Notes under the pieces: model-generated
What the model was told of the DNA's origin: nothing
Databases searched by the model: none
What the model saw: only the letters and a program-made list of their open reading frames with translations
Part shown: piece by piece, positions 1 through 9,848 of the stretch
Layout of the letters: each line of letters begins with the position of its first letter
Numbering within the stretch: position 1 is the first letter of the stretch
Made by a program: the position numbers and the translations under genes
Source of the DNA: Macrothele yani
Lineage: Eukaryota; Arthropoda; Arachnida; Araneae; Macrothelidae
Reading direction: 5' to 3'
DNA length: 64,000 bases
Assembly (NCBI GenBank): GCA_039090855.1
Contig: CM076990.1
Coordinates: forward strand, 198,777,232 to 198,841,231

Positions 1-366
1 AATGTTTTCCTAAGTTTTTTCCACAATTATCTGTCTTGAGCATGTCTCCTCCATGTTACTCCAGCATGCTTTCGAATTCCACCCATCCATCTCCCATGGG
101 GTCTTCTTCTGGGTCTTTTTCTGTCCCTTGGAATCCAGTCTAAAATTTCAGTTGTCCATCGGTGGTCTGCTCTTCTAGCAACATGCCCAGCCCATTGCCA
201 TTTCAGTAATTTCACTCTGGTCATGATGGCGTTCACTCTTGCCGTTTTCCTTATCCGCAAGTTCCTCTTCTTATCTTTCCTGGTTACACCAAGCATGCAT
301 CTCTCCATGCTACTTTGAGTTGTCTGCAATCTTTGTATATATTTTTTAGTTAAGGTCAAATATATA
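1..366 (-). pseudogene. RTE-clade LINE, 3'-end fragment
   Basis: Read on the minus strand, this encodes the C-terminal part of an RTE-type LINE protein, with residues matching IQRLQTTQ, MERCMLG, KWQWAGH and RKRPRRRPHGRW. The intact RTE ORF at 1935-4760 has the same block in its last ~115 codons. The fragment runs off the left window edge and stops, on the other side, exactly where the Tc1-like element at 369 begins, so it was probably cut by that insertion. The rest of this copy is not found beyond the Tc1 element. It lacks the endonuclease and the catalytic RT motifs and cannot be functional. Confidence 0.85.
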
Positions 367-459
367 TACACTGAGAGGCCACTTTATTATGACCAATTGA
401 CAGTTTTAAGCATATGAGCTATGGCTGCACGCTGTTACCGCCAGAGGGCGAGGCTAGTA

Positions 460-468
460 TAAAAAGGG
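460..468 (+). promoter_or_regulatory. Candidate TATA box of the Tc1-like transposase
   Basis: TATAAAAAG lies about 45 bases upstream of the first in-frame ATG (505; a second ATG is at 517), inside the element and before the transposase. Position and sequence fit a Pol II core promoter. This is inferred from sequence only. Confidence 0.5.
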
Positions 469-504
469 AAAGCTTAGTGCTTGCGACAGTAGTAGAAGGG
501 ATTT

Positions 505-1556
505 TTGGGTGACGAGATGGGTAAAAAACGCGATTTGACGGACTTTCAACGTACGATGACTGTAGGAGCTCGGAGCCATGGAGCGAGTATCACCGAAACC
601 GCCGCATTCGTGAAATGTTCCAGAGCAGCTGTTGTTAAAATGTTTAAAGACTGGATTGTCAGCCAAAAAACTGGGTCTCTACATGCAACGTGTGGTCGTC
701 ATCGACTAGTGACTGTTCGGGCGGAACGGAGAGTGTCCAGACTGGTAACAGACAACAAAAGGGCAACAGTGCAGCAAATTACAGACCATCTTAATCAAGG
801 ATCCCCTCAAATGATCTCTGCACGCACTGTTCGCCGTGCACTGCATCGGATGGGATATGGCAACCGAAGACATGCTCGTACACCTTTGCTGTCTGCAGTT
901 AACAAGAGAAAACGTCTCCAGTTCGCACAGGAGCACAAGGATTGACAGTCGATAATTGGAAACAAATTATGTGGTCCGATGAATCGCGTTTTCAGTTGCA
1001 CTCTGCCGATGGCCGAGTGAGAATTTGGCGGAAACTGCACGAAAGCATGGACCCCAAATGCATTGCTACAACCCTTCAAGCTGGCGGAGGCAACGTTATG
1101 GTTTTGGGAATATTTTCCTGGCATGCTTTGGGCCTTTTAATTCGTGTTGATCAGTGTCTGACTGGCACATCATATCTAAGCATCGTTGCGGACCAAGTGC
1201 ATCCTGTCATGTGGATAGTTTATCCAAATGGCGATGGCTACTTTCAACAAGATAATGCGTCCTGCCATAGAGCTCATATTGTACAGGATTGGTTTCAAGA
1301 ACATGCCGGTCAGTTTACTTTGCTTAGGTGGCCCCCACAATATCCAGATCTCAACCCCATTGAGAATATGTGGGATGAAGTTCAACGAGCCATCAGCCAG
1401 CTGGATCCACAACCCTGCAATCTCACACTCCTGGAAAGTGCTATTCATCAAGCATGGTCTCAGATTCCACAAACCACCAATCAACATCTCGTGGAGTCCA
1501 TGCCACGAAGAATCGACGCAGTATTAAAGGCAAAAGGTGGCCCAACGAAGTACTGA
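505..1556 (+). pseudogene. Tc1-like transposase, one-base frameshift, D-D-36-E spacing
   Basis: Two overlapping reading frames make one transposase. Frame one (505-945) carries the N-terminal paired-type HTH region (FQRTMTVGARSHGASITETA, then SARTVRRALHRMGY). Frame two (942-1556) carries the DDE catalytic domain. The join falls at the expected ...EHKDW-TVDNWK... stretch, where one G seems to be missing near 943, turning a Trp codon into TGA. Catalytic residues are visible: D in WSDESRF (codon at 978), D in QQDNASCH (1251) and E in NPIENMW (1362). I count 36 residues between the second D and the E; standard Tc1 has 34. The protein would otherwise end normally in KGGPTKY. Without the frameshift it would be about 350 residues, full length for the family, so this is a young, recently disabled copy. 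Confidence 0.9.
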
Positions 1557-1601
1557 GGGGTGGTCATAATAAAGTGGCCACTTAATGTATATATATATAT
1601 A

Positions 1602-4600
1602 TATGTAGGGATGTAAGGTCAGGTGATGCGTAACATCACAGCCTCTCCTTGACAAATGTCAACCCCGCCTTCTCGTGGTGCATCCTGTTCCCACTAAAGG
1701 GGCTCTGACGACCGCCAATAGCGGTATAACTATACCATCGGGATCAGAGGAAATGCTATCCCACACTCACCAACCCGCTTGGCCAGCGTGGTGAGTTATG
1801 GCCAAACACCTCCAAAATGACTCTACAACTTAAATCTTGGCCCTCAGTCTCCGGCAGCTGGAATGTACCTGGCCAAGGCAGCGGCCAGTGCGACATGAAG
1901 GCAGAATCCCCGGAGGACCGGACTAGGCTGCCATTTGATGCTGACCTTGGCTACCTATAACGGACGCTCCCTATCTTCTGATTCAAGGCTTCTTGAATTG
2001 GAAGAGGAACTACAAAGGATCAAGTGGGACATCGTCGGGCTAAGTGAGGTAAGGAGAAAAGGAGAAGATCTCATTGAACTGAAAAGTGGACATCTCTTCT
2101 ATTATCGTGGGACAGATACTGGCAGAACTAGTGGTGTTGGATTTATAATAAACAAGAAACTGAAGGATAAAGTGGTAGAAGTTGAAAGTTCCTCTGACAG
2201 AGCTGCACGACTCGTTATCCAACTATCGAGAAGATACCAGGCTCAGATTATTCAAACTTATGCACCCACCACAAGTCATCCTGAAGAAGAAATTGAAGAA
2301 TTTTATGAGGAAATTCGTCATCTAAATAATAAAGGTAAGCAGCACTTGAAGATAATTATGGGAGATTTCAATGCAAAAATAGGGCAACGGCAACAGAATG
2401 AAACTTCAGTAGGTAAGTTCGGTCACGGCAACAGAAACCAGCGTGGAAATACTCTCGTTGAGTTTGCAGAGGCAGAAGGATTTTTCATCTTGAACTCCTT
2501 TTTCAAGAAAAAGCCACACAGGAAATGGACATGGAGACATCCAATTGGGACGACAAGTGAAATTGATTTTATTATGTGTAACAAAAAATTCGTCATCGAA
2601 GACTGCAGTGTGCTGAACAAGTTCAACACAGGTAGTGACCATAGATTGGTGAGATGTAAGATGCACCTCAACACTAAACTGGAACGTGGCAAGCTCATAA
2701 GACAAACAAAATGTATTGACATAACCAACCTTAAAAAACACCATAATACTTTCAAGTTGGAACTGAAGAACAGATTCTCTGCTTTAGAAGGCCTAACATC
2801 GGAAGAAGTGGATATTTCGGAAGTTAACAGAAAAGTAACCAAAGCTCTAATGGAAACAGCAACAAAATTAGCTGGGTCTAAGAACAAGTTGCATGTGAAC
2901 AAATTATCAGGAAAAACCAAAATGTTGATGCAAAAAAGAAGAGAGATGAGGACAACTAAAGAAGATGTGACTTCCAAAGTGGAATATATAGAGCTATGCA
3001 AGACAACACGAAAAAGTATCACTGAAGACGTAAGGAAATTCAACTGTGAGCTAGTGAGGAAAGCAATTGAAAACAACCAAAGCCTTAAGATAGCAAAGGG
3101 ACATCTCAGTAAGGGAAGAAAACAGATTATGGCTCTGAGAAAAGAAGATGGTTCTATAACAAGAAATAGAGGCGAAATTTTGACAAGAGTGAAAGATTTC
3201 TACTCCAAATTATATGAAAGGGATGATACATGTACTCCAGACATCATGAAAGGTACCAGAGTTCTTCCAGTCCTCCCAGCAGAAGTTGCTCATGCAATCA
3301 AGAACATGAAGCGGGGGAAAGCTCCAGGAGAAGATGGAATTACTATAGACATCATACAAGAAGCAAGTGGAGAAATTGAAACAGTACTCGCCCAAATTTT
3401 CACTCGATGCCTTAATGAAGGGAAGATTCCTGAGGATTGGAACAATGCTACAATGATCCTGCTACATAAAAAAGGTGACATTGAGGATCTCAGGAACTAC
3501 AGACCTATCAGCCTCCTATCAGTGGTTTATAAAATCTTCACTAAAGTTCTTTCACACCGCTTGAAGGTAACACTGGACATGGCTCAACCGAGAGAACAAG
3601 CTGGATTCAGGAGTGGCTACAGCACAATAGATCATATCCACGTACTGAGAGAACTAATTGAAAGAGCGAGGGAATATGAACTTCCATTGTGCATGGCTTT
3701 TATCGATTATGAAAAAGCCTTTGATTCGGTGAAACCATCAGCAGTTACCACGGCTCTGAAATCCTGCGGTATTGAAGATGCATACATTAATATTATTAAT
3801 AACATCTATGAAAATGCAAGTGCAAAGATTCGGCTGTTTGAAAATACAACACACATAAAAATTGGAAAGGGAGTGAGACAAGGTGACACCATATCTCCGA
3901 AACTCTTTAATGCCACATTGGAAAATGTCTTTCAATCACTGAACTGGGAAAACAAAGGGATAAAGATTAATGGAGATTATCTAACCCACCTTCGTTTTGC
4001 TGATGACGTAGTCATTTTTGCAACTACCCCATCAGAGCTGCAGAGTATGATCCAGGAACTTGCTGACAAGAGTAAAGAAGTGGGATTAAAAATGAACTTT
4101 CAGAAGACAAAAGTGATGTTCAATGCTTTTACAAGAAATGAAGATTTATCGATTGATGGAGAAAAACTGGAGATAACAGATACGTATGTTTATCTTGGAC
4201 AGCAGATATCAAGTGAGGGTCACATTGATGAAGAAATTAATCGGCGTACAAAACTTGCCTGGAGAGCTTTTGGAAGAAACAGCATAATTTTCAAGAGCAA
4301 TATGCCATTATGTCTTAAAAGAAAAGTGTTTGATCAATGCATCCTTCCAGTGCTTACGTATGGTGCAGAGACGTGGACCTTAACTAAAAGAGACATACAA
4401 AGGCTGCAGACAACTCAAAGAAGCATGGAGAGGTGCATGCTTGGTATAACCAGGAGAGATAAGAAGAGGAACTCGTGGATCCGAAAAATGACGAGAGTGG
4501 AAGACATCATGATCAGAGTTAAATCCCTGAAATGGCAATGGGCTGGACATACTGCCAGAAGAACAGACCATAGATGGACAGCCGAAATTTTAGATTGGAT

Positions 4601-4800
4601 TCCAAGGGACAGGAAAAGACCCAGAAAAAGACCACATGGGAGATGGGTGGATGAAATTCGTAAATATGCGGGAGTGACATGGAGGAGACTGGCACAAGAC
4701 AGACCGTTGTGGAGGAAACTTGGGGAGACCTTCGTCCAGCAGTGGATTGATAATGGTTGACAATGATGATGATGATGATATATATGTATGTATGTATGTA
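1602..4800 (+). mobile_element. RTE-clade non-LTR retrotransposon, apparently full length
   Basis: The element has a ~330-bp leader (1602-1934), one long ORF, almost no 3' UTR and a short microsatellite tail, which is the RTE/BovB layout. The leader starts soon after the TA run that ends the Tc1 element; the exact 5' end is uncertain by about 10 bases. No stop or frameshift interrupts the ORF. At least five 3'-truncated relatives sit elsewhere in the window (1-366, 4801-5040, 27938-28085, 45822-46030, 56268-56640), all in the opposite orientation. Confidence 0.9.
1935..4760 (+). CDS. RTE-type endonuclease/reverse transcriptase, intact 941 aa
   Basis: A single ORF encoding the replication protein of an RTE LINE; it nicks chromosomal DNA and copies the element RNA at the nick. 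The N-terminal ~240 residues are an AP-type endonuclease: ATYNGRSL near residue 6, the LSEVR glutamate, GDFNAK near 143 and GSDHRLV near 233. The reverse transcriptase follows: NYRPISLLS near 520, AFIDYEKAFDS near 590, GVRQGDTISP near 650 and the catalytic FADD at about 688. The C-terminal part has LGQQISSEG, LTYGAETWTL and a basic block (RKRPRKRPHGRW). The start at 1935 gives Met-Met directly before the endonuclease fold, so little or nothing is missing. Length matches complete RTE proteins (roughly 950-1000). All catalytic motifs visible to me are retained, so this copy could be mobile. Such proteins are often mislabelled craniofacial development protein 2-like. Confidence 0.95.
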   Translation: MMLTLATYNGRSLSSDSRLLELEEELQRIKWDIVGLSEVRRKGEDLIELKSGHLFYYRGTDTGRTSGVGFIINKKLKDKVVEVESSSDRAARLVIQLSRRYQAQIIQTYAPTTSHPEEEIEEFYEEIRHLNNKGKQHLKIIMGDFNAKIGQRQQNETSVGKFGHGNRNQRGNTLVEFAEAEGFFILNSFFKKKPHRKWTWRHPIGTTSEIDFIMCNKKFVIEDCSVLNKFNTGSDHRLVRCKMHLNTKLERGKLIRQTKCIDITNLKKHHNTFKLELKNRFSALEGLTSEEVDISEVNRKVTKALMETATKLAGSKNKLHVNKLSGKTKMLMQKRREMRTTKEDVTSKVEYIELCKTTRKSITEDVRKFNCELVRKAIENNQSLKIAKGHLSKGRKQIMALRKEDGSITRNRGEILTRVKDFYSKLYERDDTCTPDIMKGTRVLPVLPAEVAHAIKNMKRGKAPGEDGITIDIIQEASGEIETVLAQIFTRCLNEGKIPEDWNNATMILLHKKGDIEDLRNYRPISLLSVVYKIFTKVLSHRLKVTLDMAQPREQAGFRSGYSTIDHIHVLRELIERAREYELPLCMAFIDYEKAFDSVKPSAVTTALKSCGIEDAYINIINNIYENASAKIRLFENTTHIKIGKGVRQGDTISPKLFNATLENVFQSLNWENKGIKINGDYLTHLRFADDVVIFATTPSELQSMIQELADKSKEVGLKMNFQKTKVMFNAFTRNEDLSIDGEKLEITDTYVYLGQQISSEGHIDEEINRRTKLAWRAFGRNSIIFKSNMPLCLKRKVFDQCILPVLTYGAETWTLTKRDIQRLQTTQRSMERCMLGITRRDKKRNSWIRKMTRVEDIMIRVKSLKWQWAGHTARRTDHRWTAEILDWIPRDRKRPRKRPHGRWVDEIRKYAGVTWRRLAQDRPLWRKLGETFVQQWIDNG

Positions 4801-4801
4801 T
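4761..4801 (+). repeat. RTE 3' microsatellite tail
   Basis: Directly after the stop codon come ATG/GAT triplet repeats, then TATG repeats. RTE elements typically end in such short tandem repeats instead of poly(A). The tail runs straight into the inverted RTE end that begins at about 4801. Confidence 0.8.
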
Positions 4802-5040
4802 CATCAACCATTATCAATCCACTGTTGGATGAGGGTCTCCCAAGTCTCTTCCACAACTTTCGGTCTTGAGCATATCTCTTCCATATCAGCCCCGCATGAT
4901 TTCAAATTTTATCCATCCATCTCGCAGGTTGACTTCTTCTGGGTTTTTAGCCTCTTGGTATCCAATCCAATAATTTAGGTCTTCAACGGTGGTCAATTCT
5001 TCCAATAATATATACAGCCAATTGTCCCTTGAGAATTCTT
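4801..5040 (-). pseudogene. RTE 3'-end fragment, tail-to-tail with the intact copy
   Basis: Minus-strand sequence matches the last ~240 bases of the RTE ORF (for example the ATCAATCCACTGTTGGAT terminus) but with many changes and no open frame. The two RTE ends meet through their microsatellite tails. It fades out near 5040. Confidence 0.75.
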
Positions 5041-5224
5041 TAACGATCTTTTTCAAAGTGAAAAATACAACGTGGGGTTAGCTTTTCATCTTATTTGTGC
5101 AATATCAATTTTCAAAGTGCACTTGAAGTGTTTTCCGGAAAACTTCGAATCACAATGACGGTTTCCAGGGAATGTTTTAAAAGCAAAACAAACCAAAAAC
5201 TTTAAATCACATGTAAACCACACT

Positions 5225-5411
5225 TTTTTTTTAAATTGAAAGTTTAACGACCACCGTGAGCAACTCGATGGGTTATAAGCAGTCGCCCGTCCCTAATTTA
5301 AGGCACTAGTTCCTGGGAAGGAAGAAAGCCAGCATCCTAAGACAAATACAACATCCATTTCTCACTGAGATTCGAACCCGGACCCACCTCGGACTACTGG
5401 GAACCACAAAT
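5225..5411 (-). mobile_element. tRNA-derived SINE (family A), truncated
   Basis: On the minus strand the family reads: tRNA-like head with B box (GGTTCGAATC), a ~100-bp body ending in a conserved TCACGGTGGTCGTTAAAC-like block, then an A-rich tail (here the T run at 5225). This copy keeps tail, body and B box but loses most of the A-box end. Seven relatives are at 12118, 40493, 40757, 42677, 43224, 50518 and 57707. Confidence 0.8.
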
Positions 5412-5742
5412 TTTTAAGACATTTCGTAGGAAGACTCCCAATGAGGGGAGGGGGCATAAAATTGCAACGGAGTTCAAACCCCCGGCTCCCCTACCTTCCA
5501 CCGCTCGTGTTTGGGGCCCTCAGAATCAATTACGAAGCGAAGAAAATCTTTGATCTCGTAGCGATGATTCTGTAAATTTTATATCACGAAATAGTCAGCG
5601 GAGAGTGAAATTTCAAAGTCGTTTTTACAATACATCCTCAGAATTTTAATGGAGCTAATGAATATGATATGCCAAATTTTAGTGACGCTTCATTGCCAAA
5701 CTTCACACTTGGTGTCCCAGTGACAGAAAATATTTGAAATAA
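5412..5742. other. No recognisable feature
   Basis: AT-rich sequence with a short G-rich/C-rich stretch near 5440-5520. No ORF of note, TIR or tandem repeat. Confidence 0.5.
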
Positions 5743-6131
5743 AATAGCAGTTACTCTAGTTGTTTCATAATCTGTGATCTAAATAAATAGCAGTTACTCT
5801 AGTTGTTTCATAATCTGTGATCTAAATAAATAGCAGTTACTCTAGTTGTTTCATAATCTGTGATCTAAATAAATAGCAGTTACTCTAGTTGTTTCATAAT
5901 CTGTGATCTAAATAAATAGCAGTTACTCTAGTTGTTTCATAATCTGTGATCTAAGTAAATAGCAGTTACTCTGGTTGTTTCGTAATCTGTGATCTAAATA
6001 AATAGCAGTTACTCTAGTTGTTTCATAATCTGTGAACTGAATAAATAGCAGTTACTCTAGTTGTTTCATAATCTGTGATCTGAATAAATAGCAGTTACTC
6101 TAGTTGCTACTCTTAATCTGTGATCTAAATA
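5743..6131. repeat. 43-bp tandem satellite, about 9 copies
   Basis: Units beginning ATAGCAGTTACTCTAGTTGT repeat every 43 bases about nine times. Units are nearly identical in the middle and more diverged at the right edge, where the last has an altered GTTGCTACTCTT segment. No coding potential. Confidence 0.95.
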
Positions 6132-6960
6132 ACGTGAATGCCACTAACATGGTCTGCGTAGAAATTGTTAAAAGAAATCTGGAGCTGTATGGAAATGTTG
6201 AATATCGTGACGTCGTTGCTTCGTAAGGAAGAATTTATTTATTACATCATTTTCTCAGTTTCTTCACGCTCGATACTTAACATTGTGGTGCACTAAGCAG
6301 TGATTCATCCATTGTATTGCTTAACTAGTTCTTTATCAGTTCCAGTTTTGAAAACGATCATTCATCTAACGCGTTCGCCACAGGAAGTGTTAGATGCAAC
6401 AGAAACGATGTGAATGAATACCCTGCTTGCAATTAAACAATTATTACTCATTAAATGTTTTGCCAATTCTTTTGCTGTAGTTGTTTTCTTTATTTCCTCG
6501 GCAAGGAGTTTATAAAGGTGGTTGGTTCATAAGGCAGATGATACGTCTGGCTCGTATTTCTCCGAGTTTTTTTTTTAGTTTATACGACCCCATCGAGGGT
6601 AGCCCTCAGTTAACACTTAGTCTATCTCTCGTGTCTATTCCTTCTGTACGAAAAACTGAAAGGGTATTCTAAACCTATGAGAGAGCCCGTGCTGTGGGAT
6701 TTGTGGGGCCCTTGTCTATACCAATGCTGCAGTTGTACCTGAAAAAGAGGCGAAGGGTTAAACAATGATGGGCGTTTCAAAAATAATATTTATCCGTTAA
6801 ATGCAGATATACACAACCCCAAGTAATTTTTTTGGGGGGGGGGGGGGGGTATTTTCGCCTTGGATCTTTCTTATAATCAACTGAGACTTTGTGCTAGATA
6901 CAGGTGACCGCAGGCAGTTATTTTGTACAGAACGTACAAAATAACTGTGGAACGAAAAGA
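6132..6960. other. Unannotated AT-rich spacer
   Basis: No convincing ORF or repeat except a run of about 15 G at 6833-6849. One or two short chance ORFs lack any family resemblance. Confidence 0.5.
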
Positions 6961-6968
6961 GTACTCAG

Positions 6969-7797
6969 CAGAGATGGAAACGGGTCACGGGTCAAGGGGT
7001 GGACAATTTCGAGCCGGTTAAACGGACCTGGTCAAGGTGTTCTTGACCCGATTACTACCCCGTTTTATTTCCGTTTTATTTTTGAAAAGCAAAAATAAAA
7101 AAATAAAAAAAACATTTTCAAAGAAGAATGCGCACTGTGGAATTTTGTTCTCGATACTGGTGACCGCAGACTGAAAAATGATTTATCATGCAATATGAAA
7201 GAAAAGGGTCCTCAGAAGGAAAAGCGTCCCTTCCTTCTGAGGGGCAATGACGAAAACAACATCCACATTTTTGAAACTTTCAACTCATCATAAACTTGTG
7301 AAAAATTGGCGTTGCCGTGAAACATATTCTGAATCTTGATATGTTATCAAGAAAACAGAAAAAACTGAAATTAAACATACAACAAATTGCTTAATTCAAA
7401 AATTTGACTGCATCGCTTTGAAAATTAAGTGGAACAGCCTTGATAATACTGCGCAGGGACTTTTTGACTATCGCAAATGTGTTTGAAAACTTGTATAATA
7501 CAGTTAGGTTATGTCGTACAAATGAAGGACGACAGTTTCAATACTTTCCCTAAGTAAGTGAGAAAATTATGCGTTCCTGTAAGCCATTTGTTTGATTTCC
7601 ATATAACCTAAGACACCCACTGCGGAGAGACTTTTCGAACTCCCTGAGTGTATATATATTATCGTTCAAAGCATATTTGTCTGAGTCAGGTCCGGGTCAC
7701 TTACAAATCCGGGTGGGGTCCGGGTTGGGTCTAATTATGTGAAGACCGGGTCGGTTCGGATCCAGGTCTAAAAATTTTTAATCCATTTCCAGCTCCG
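6969..7797. mobile_element. hAT-like non-autonomous element (MITE)
   Basis: Both flanks carry the identical 8-mer GTACTCAG (6961-6968 and 7798-7805), the duplication size of hAT elements. The ends are imperfect inverted repeats (CAGAGATGGAAACGGG left; the reverse complement of the right is CGGAGCTGGAAATGG). Subterminal regions are rich in GGGTC/GACCC motifs on both sides. No transposase is encoded in its 829 bp. Confidence 0.75.
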
Positions 7798-7963
7798 GTA
7801 CTCAGCAGAAATGGAACTCATCCCATGTTCACGAAGGCTGCATCCCACGGCGCCCACCCTGACTACAGCCCTCGTCTACGCCTCTGTTAATAGATGAATC
7901 CACTTGAGAGCATGCGCGTCCATAGCTTAGTTTTCAGGTAGGGGGGGGGGGCAGAAATTGTTA

Positions 7964-9272
7964 CTACGAGGGTGATAACAAAAGTTCTGCACACGTTATT
8001 CTAAAACTGAAGCGGTTGATGCAATCGGAAAAATGATTGTATCAGGTCAAGGCCAGACTCTCAGCAACGCAGTGGTGTCAGAACGACGCGCTATCATTTG
8101 CTGTGTGGACGTCGTGGGGGGTGGAACCGTGCAGCTCCTTAGGTCGAGTCACAGCGTTAGACCAACGCTCGTACGTGAAAATAGAAACTCTGCGTGGAAA
8201 AACTCCGACACAGATCCACACTGCCTTGCAAGAAGTTGGTGGGGAAGGAACTCTTGATCGAAGCACAATTTCTTGCTGGGCATCGCGCTTTCGTGAAGGC
8301 CGAAGCAGTCTCGAAGATGATCACCGCTCAGACCGACCTCAAACGGCGACAGATAAAACATTTGTCACCATTGTTGCAACGCTTCTCGAAGAGAATCGCC
8401 GTTTGACAGTCCAGGAGATTGCTCATCGGGTAAATTTGTCCACCATGTGTGTTCACCGGATTTTGACCGACTTGATGGGGAAAAAAATCGCTGTGCGCTG
8501 GGTGCCCCAACATCTCACCCCAGAGCAGAAGGCAGCTAGAGTGAGCATCGCACAGGATCACCTCCACTGGTTCGAAAGGGAGGGTGACACCTTCCTGAAC
8601 AGAATTGTCGCAATTGATGAGACTTGGACGAGCAATTTTGAGAAAGAACTGAAGTCACAATCAGAGGAATGGAGGCATTTAAGTTCCCCACGTCCCCAAA
8701 GTGTCGTCGGCAACAATCCAGAGATAAGCAAATGATGATTTTTGCGTACGATGCCCAGGTTGTTGTGGTCTCTGATCGAGTGCCGGTATGGCAAAATGTC
8801 AAAGCACAATATTATTGTGACTTTCTGAGGACAAAGTTGAGACTGAAAATTTGTCAAAATCGCCCCAACTTGTTGGAAGCGGGAGCGATCTTGCTGCGTG
8901 ACAACGCATCGTGTCATGGTGCAGCATCGGTACGGGGAATTTTGTCGAAAAATGGCTGGGAACCTTTATCCCACCCACCATACAGCCCTGATCTCACTCC
9001 ACCCGACTTTGATCTTTTCCCAAAGTAAAAAAATCGGTTCCGTGGTATCCTCTATGAATTGCTGGACGAACTATCATTGGACGTGACCCGAGTAATACGA
9101 CAGATGAACAAAGATGGCATACTACGGGGCATCCAGGACCTACCTCACCGCTGGCAAGCTGTCGTGAGCAGCGGAGAGGAGTACATTGAATGGCAATAAA
9201 ATAAGTTTTCTCCGTTACTTCACACTTTTCTCAAAAATGACAAAGTGTGCAGAACTTTTGTTATGACCTCCG
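7964..9272 (+). mobile_element. mariner transposon, decayed
   Basis: Ends pair as inverted repeats (shared core ATAACAAAAGTTCTGCACAC) next to TA on both sides. The 1309-bp length is standard for mariner. It contains one broken transposase gene. Confidence 0.9.
8037..9199 (+). pseudogene. mariner transposase, DD34D, frameshifted
   Basis: The N-terminal HTH part lies in frame 3 (about 8170-8690; TISCWASRFREGRSSLEDD, then VQEIAHRVNLST). The first catalytic Asp is in VAIDETWT. A frameshift near 8690 moves the rest to frame 2, with the second Asp in LLRDNASCHG and the third in PPYSPDLTPPDFDLF; I count 34 residues between them, the mariner signature. A stop at 9026 and another shift precede the C-terminus, which resumes in IRQMNKDGILRGIQDL and ends with a natural TAA at about 9197. 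At least three lesions, so inactive. Confidence 0.9.
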
Positions 9273-9848
9273 TATTAATAACTAATACGTACAAACACTA
9301 TATGAACATTTCAACTTTGCCTTCTTGTTATCAAGCCGTTTTTACCACGCTATCAACACATACATTTAATTGGAAACCAGAAAACCTTAAAAACTACATA
9401 AAAAGGATGAGTAAGTGAAATTAGACAGCATGTTAGAACAATATAAGAAAATTTCTTTCTCGTTCATTTGACCCTTTTGGCAACTTACGCCACGAAACCC
9501 CAGAGATCACTCAGTTGCTCATCAAGAAGGGTAAAAAAATACCCTCAACACAAATTTCTGGGGAAATTTTCGAGAGATCTTTGTTAAGCAGTGAATAGCT
9601 GCTTAGAAGGATGATATATTTTTCGTTTCTTCGCCTTTCATACTTTTCTATACTGTATGTATGTACACTGTTCTCTGTTCTCCACCATGTAATAGGAAAT
9701 TTTCTTATACTTTTCACCGTAAATTTTCACTTCTTCTACCGGAAATTCCCAACGTGTTTTCAATTTTTACTGCATACATACGCATCCAGAAGTTCTACAG
9801 AAAAATTAGCAACTACCAATAATGTCATAGCGATAGAATCAGTGTAAA
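9273..9848. other. No recognisable feature
   Basis: AT-rich spacer between the mariner and the foldback. Short ORFs look like chance. Confidence 0.4.

Larger units (their letters stand above)
369..1587 (+). mobile_element. Tc1-like DNA transposon, near full length
   Basis: Terminal inverted repeats pair the left end (CACTGAGAGGCCACTTTATT) with the right end around 1561-1587, each flanked by TA, the target duplication of the Tc1/mariner superfamily. Length is 1219 bp, normal for Tc1-like elements. It holds one transposase gene with a single-base frameshift and a TATA-like promoter. The left TIR abuts an RTE fragment; beyond the right TIR comes a short TA run and then a full-length RTE element. 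Confidence 0.9.

Noticed and set aside
1935..4760. Host gene resembling craniofacial development protein 2
   Set aside because: Such database names are usually mislabelled RTE endonucleases; the ORF has RT motifs and an RTE tail.
5743..6131. CRISPR-like array
   Set aside because: Plain 43-bp tandem satellite with no spacers.
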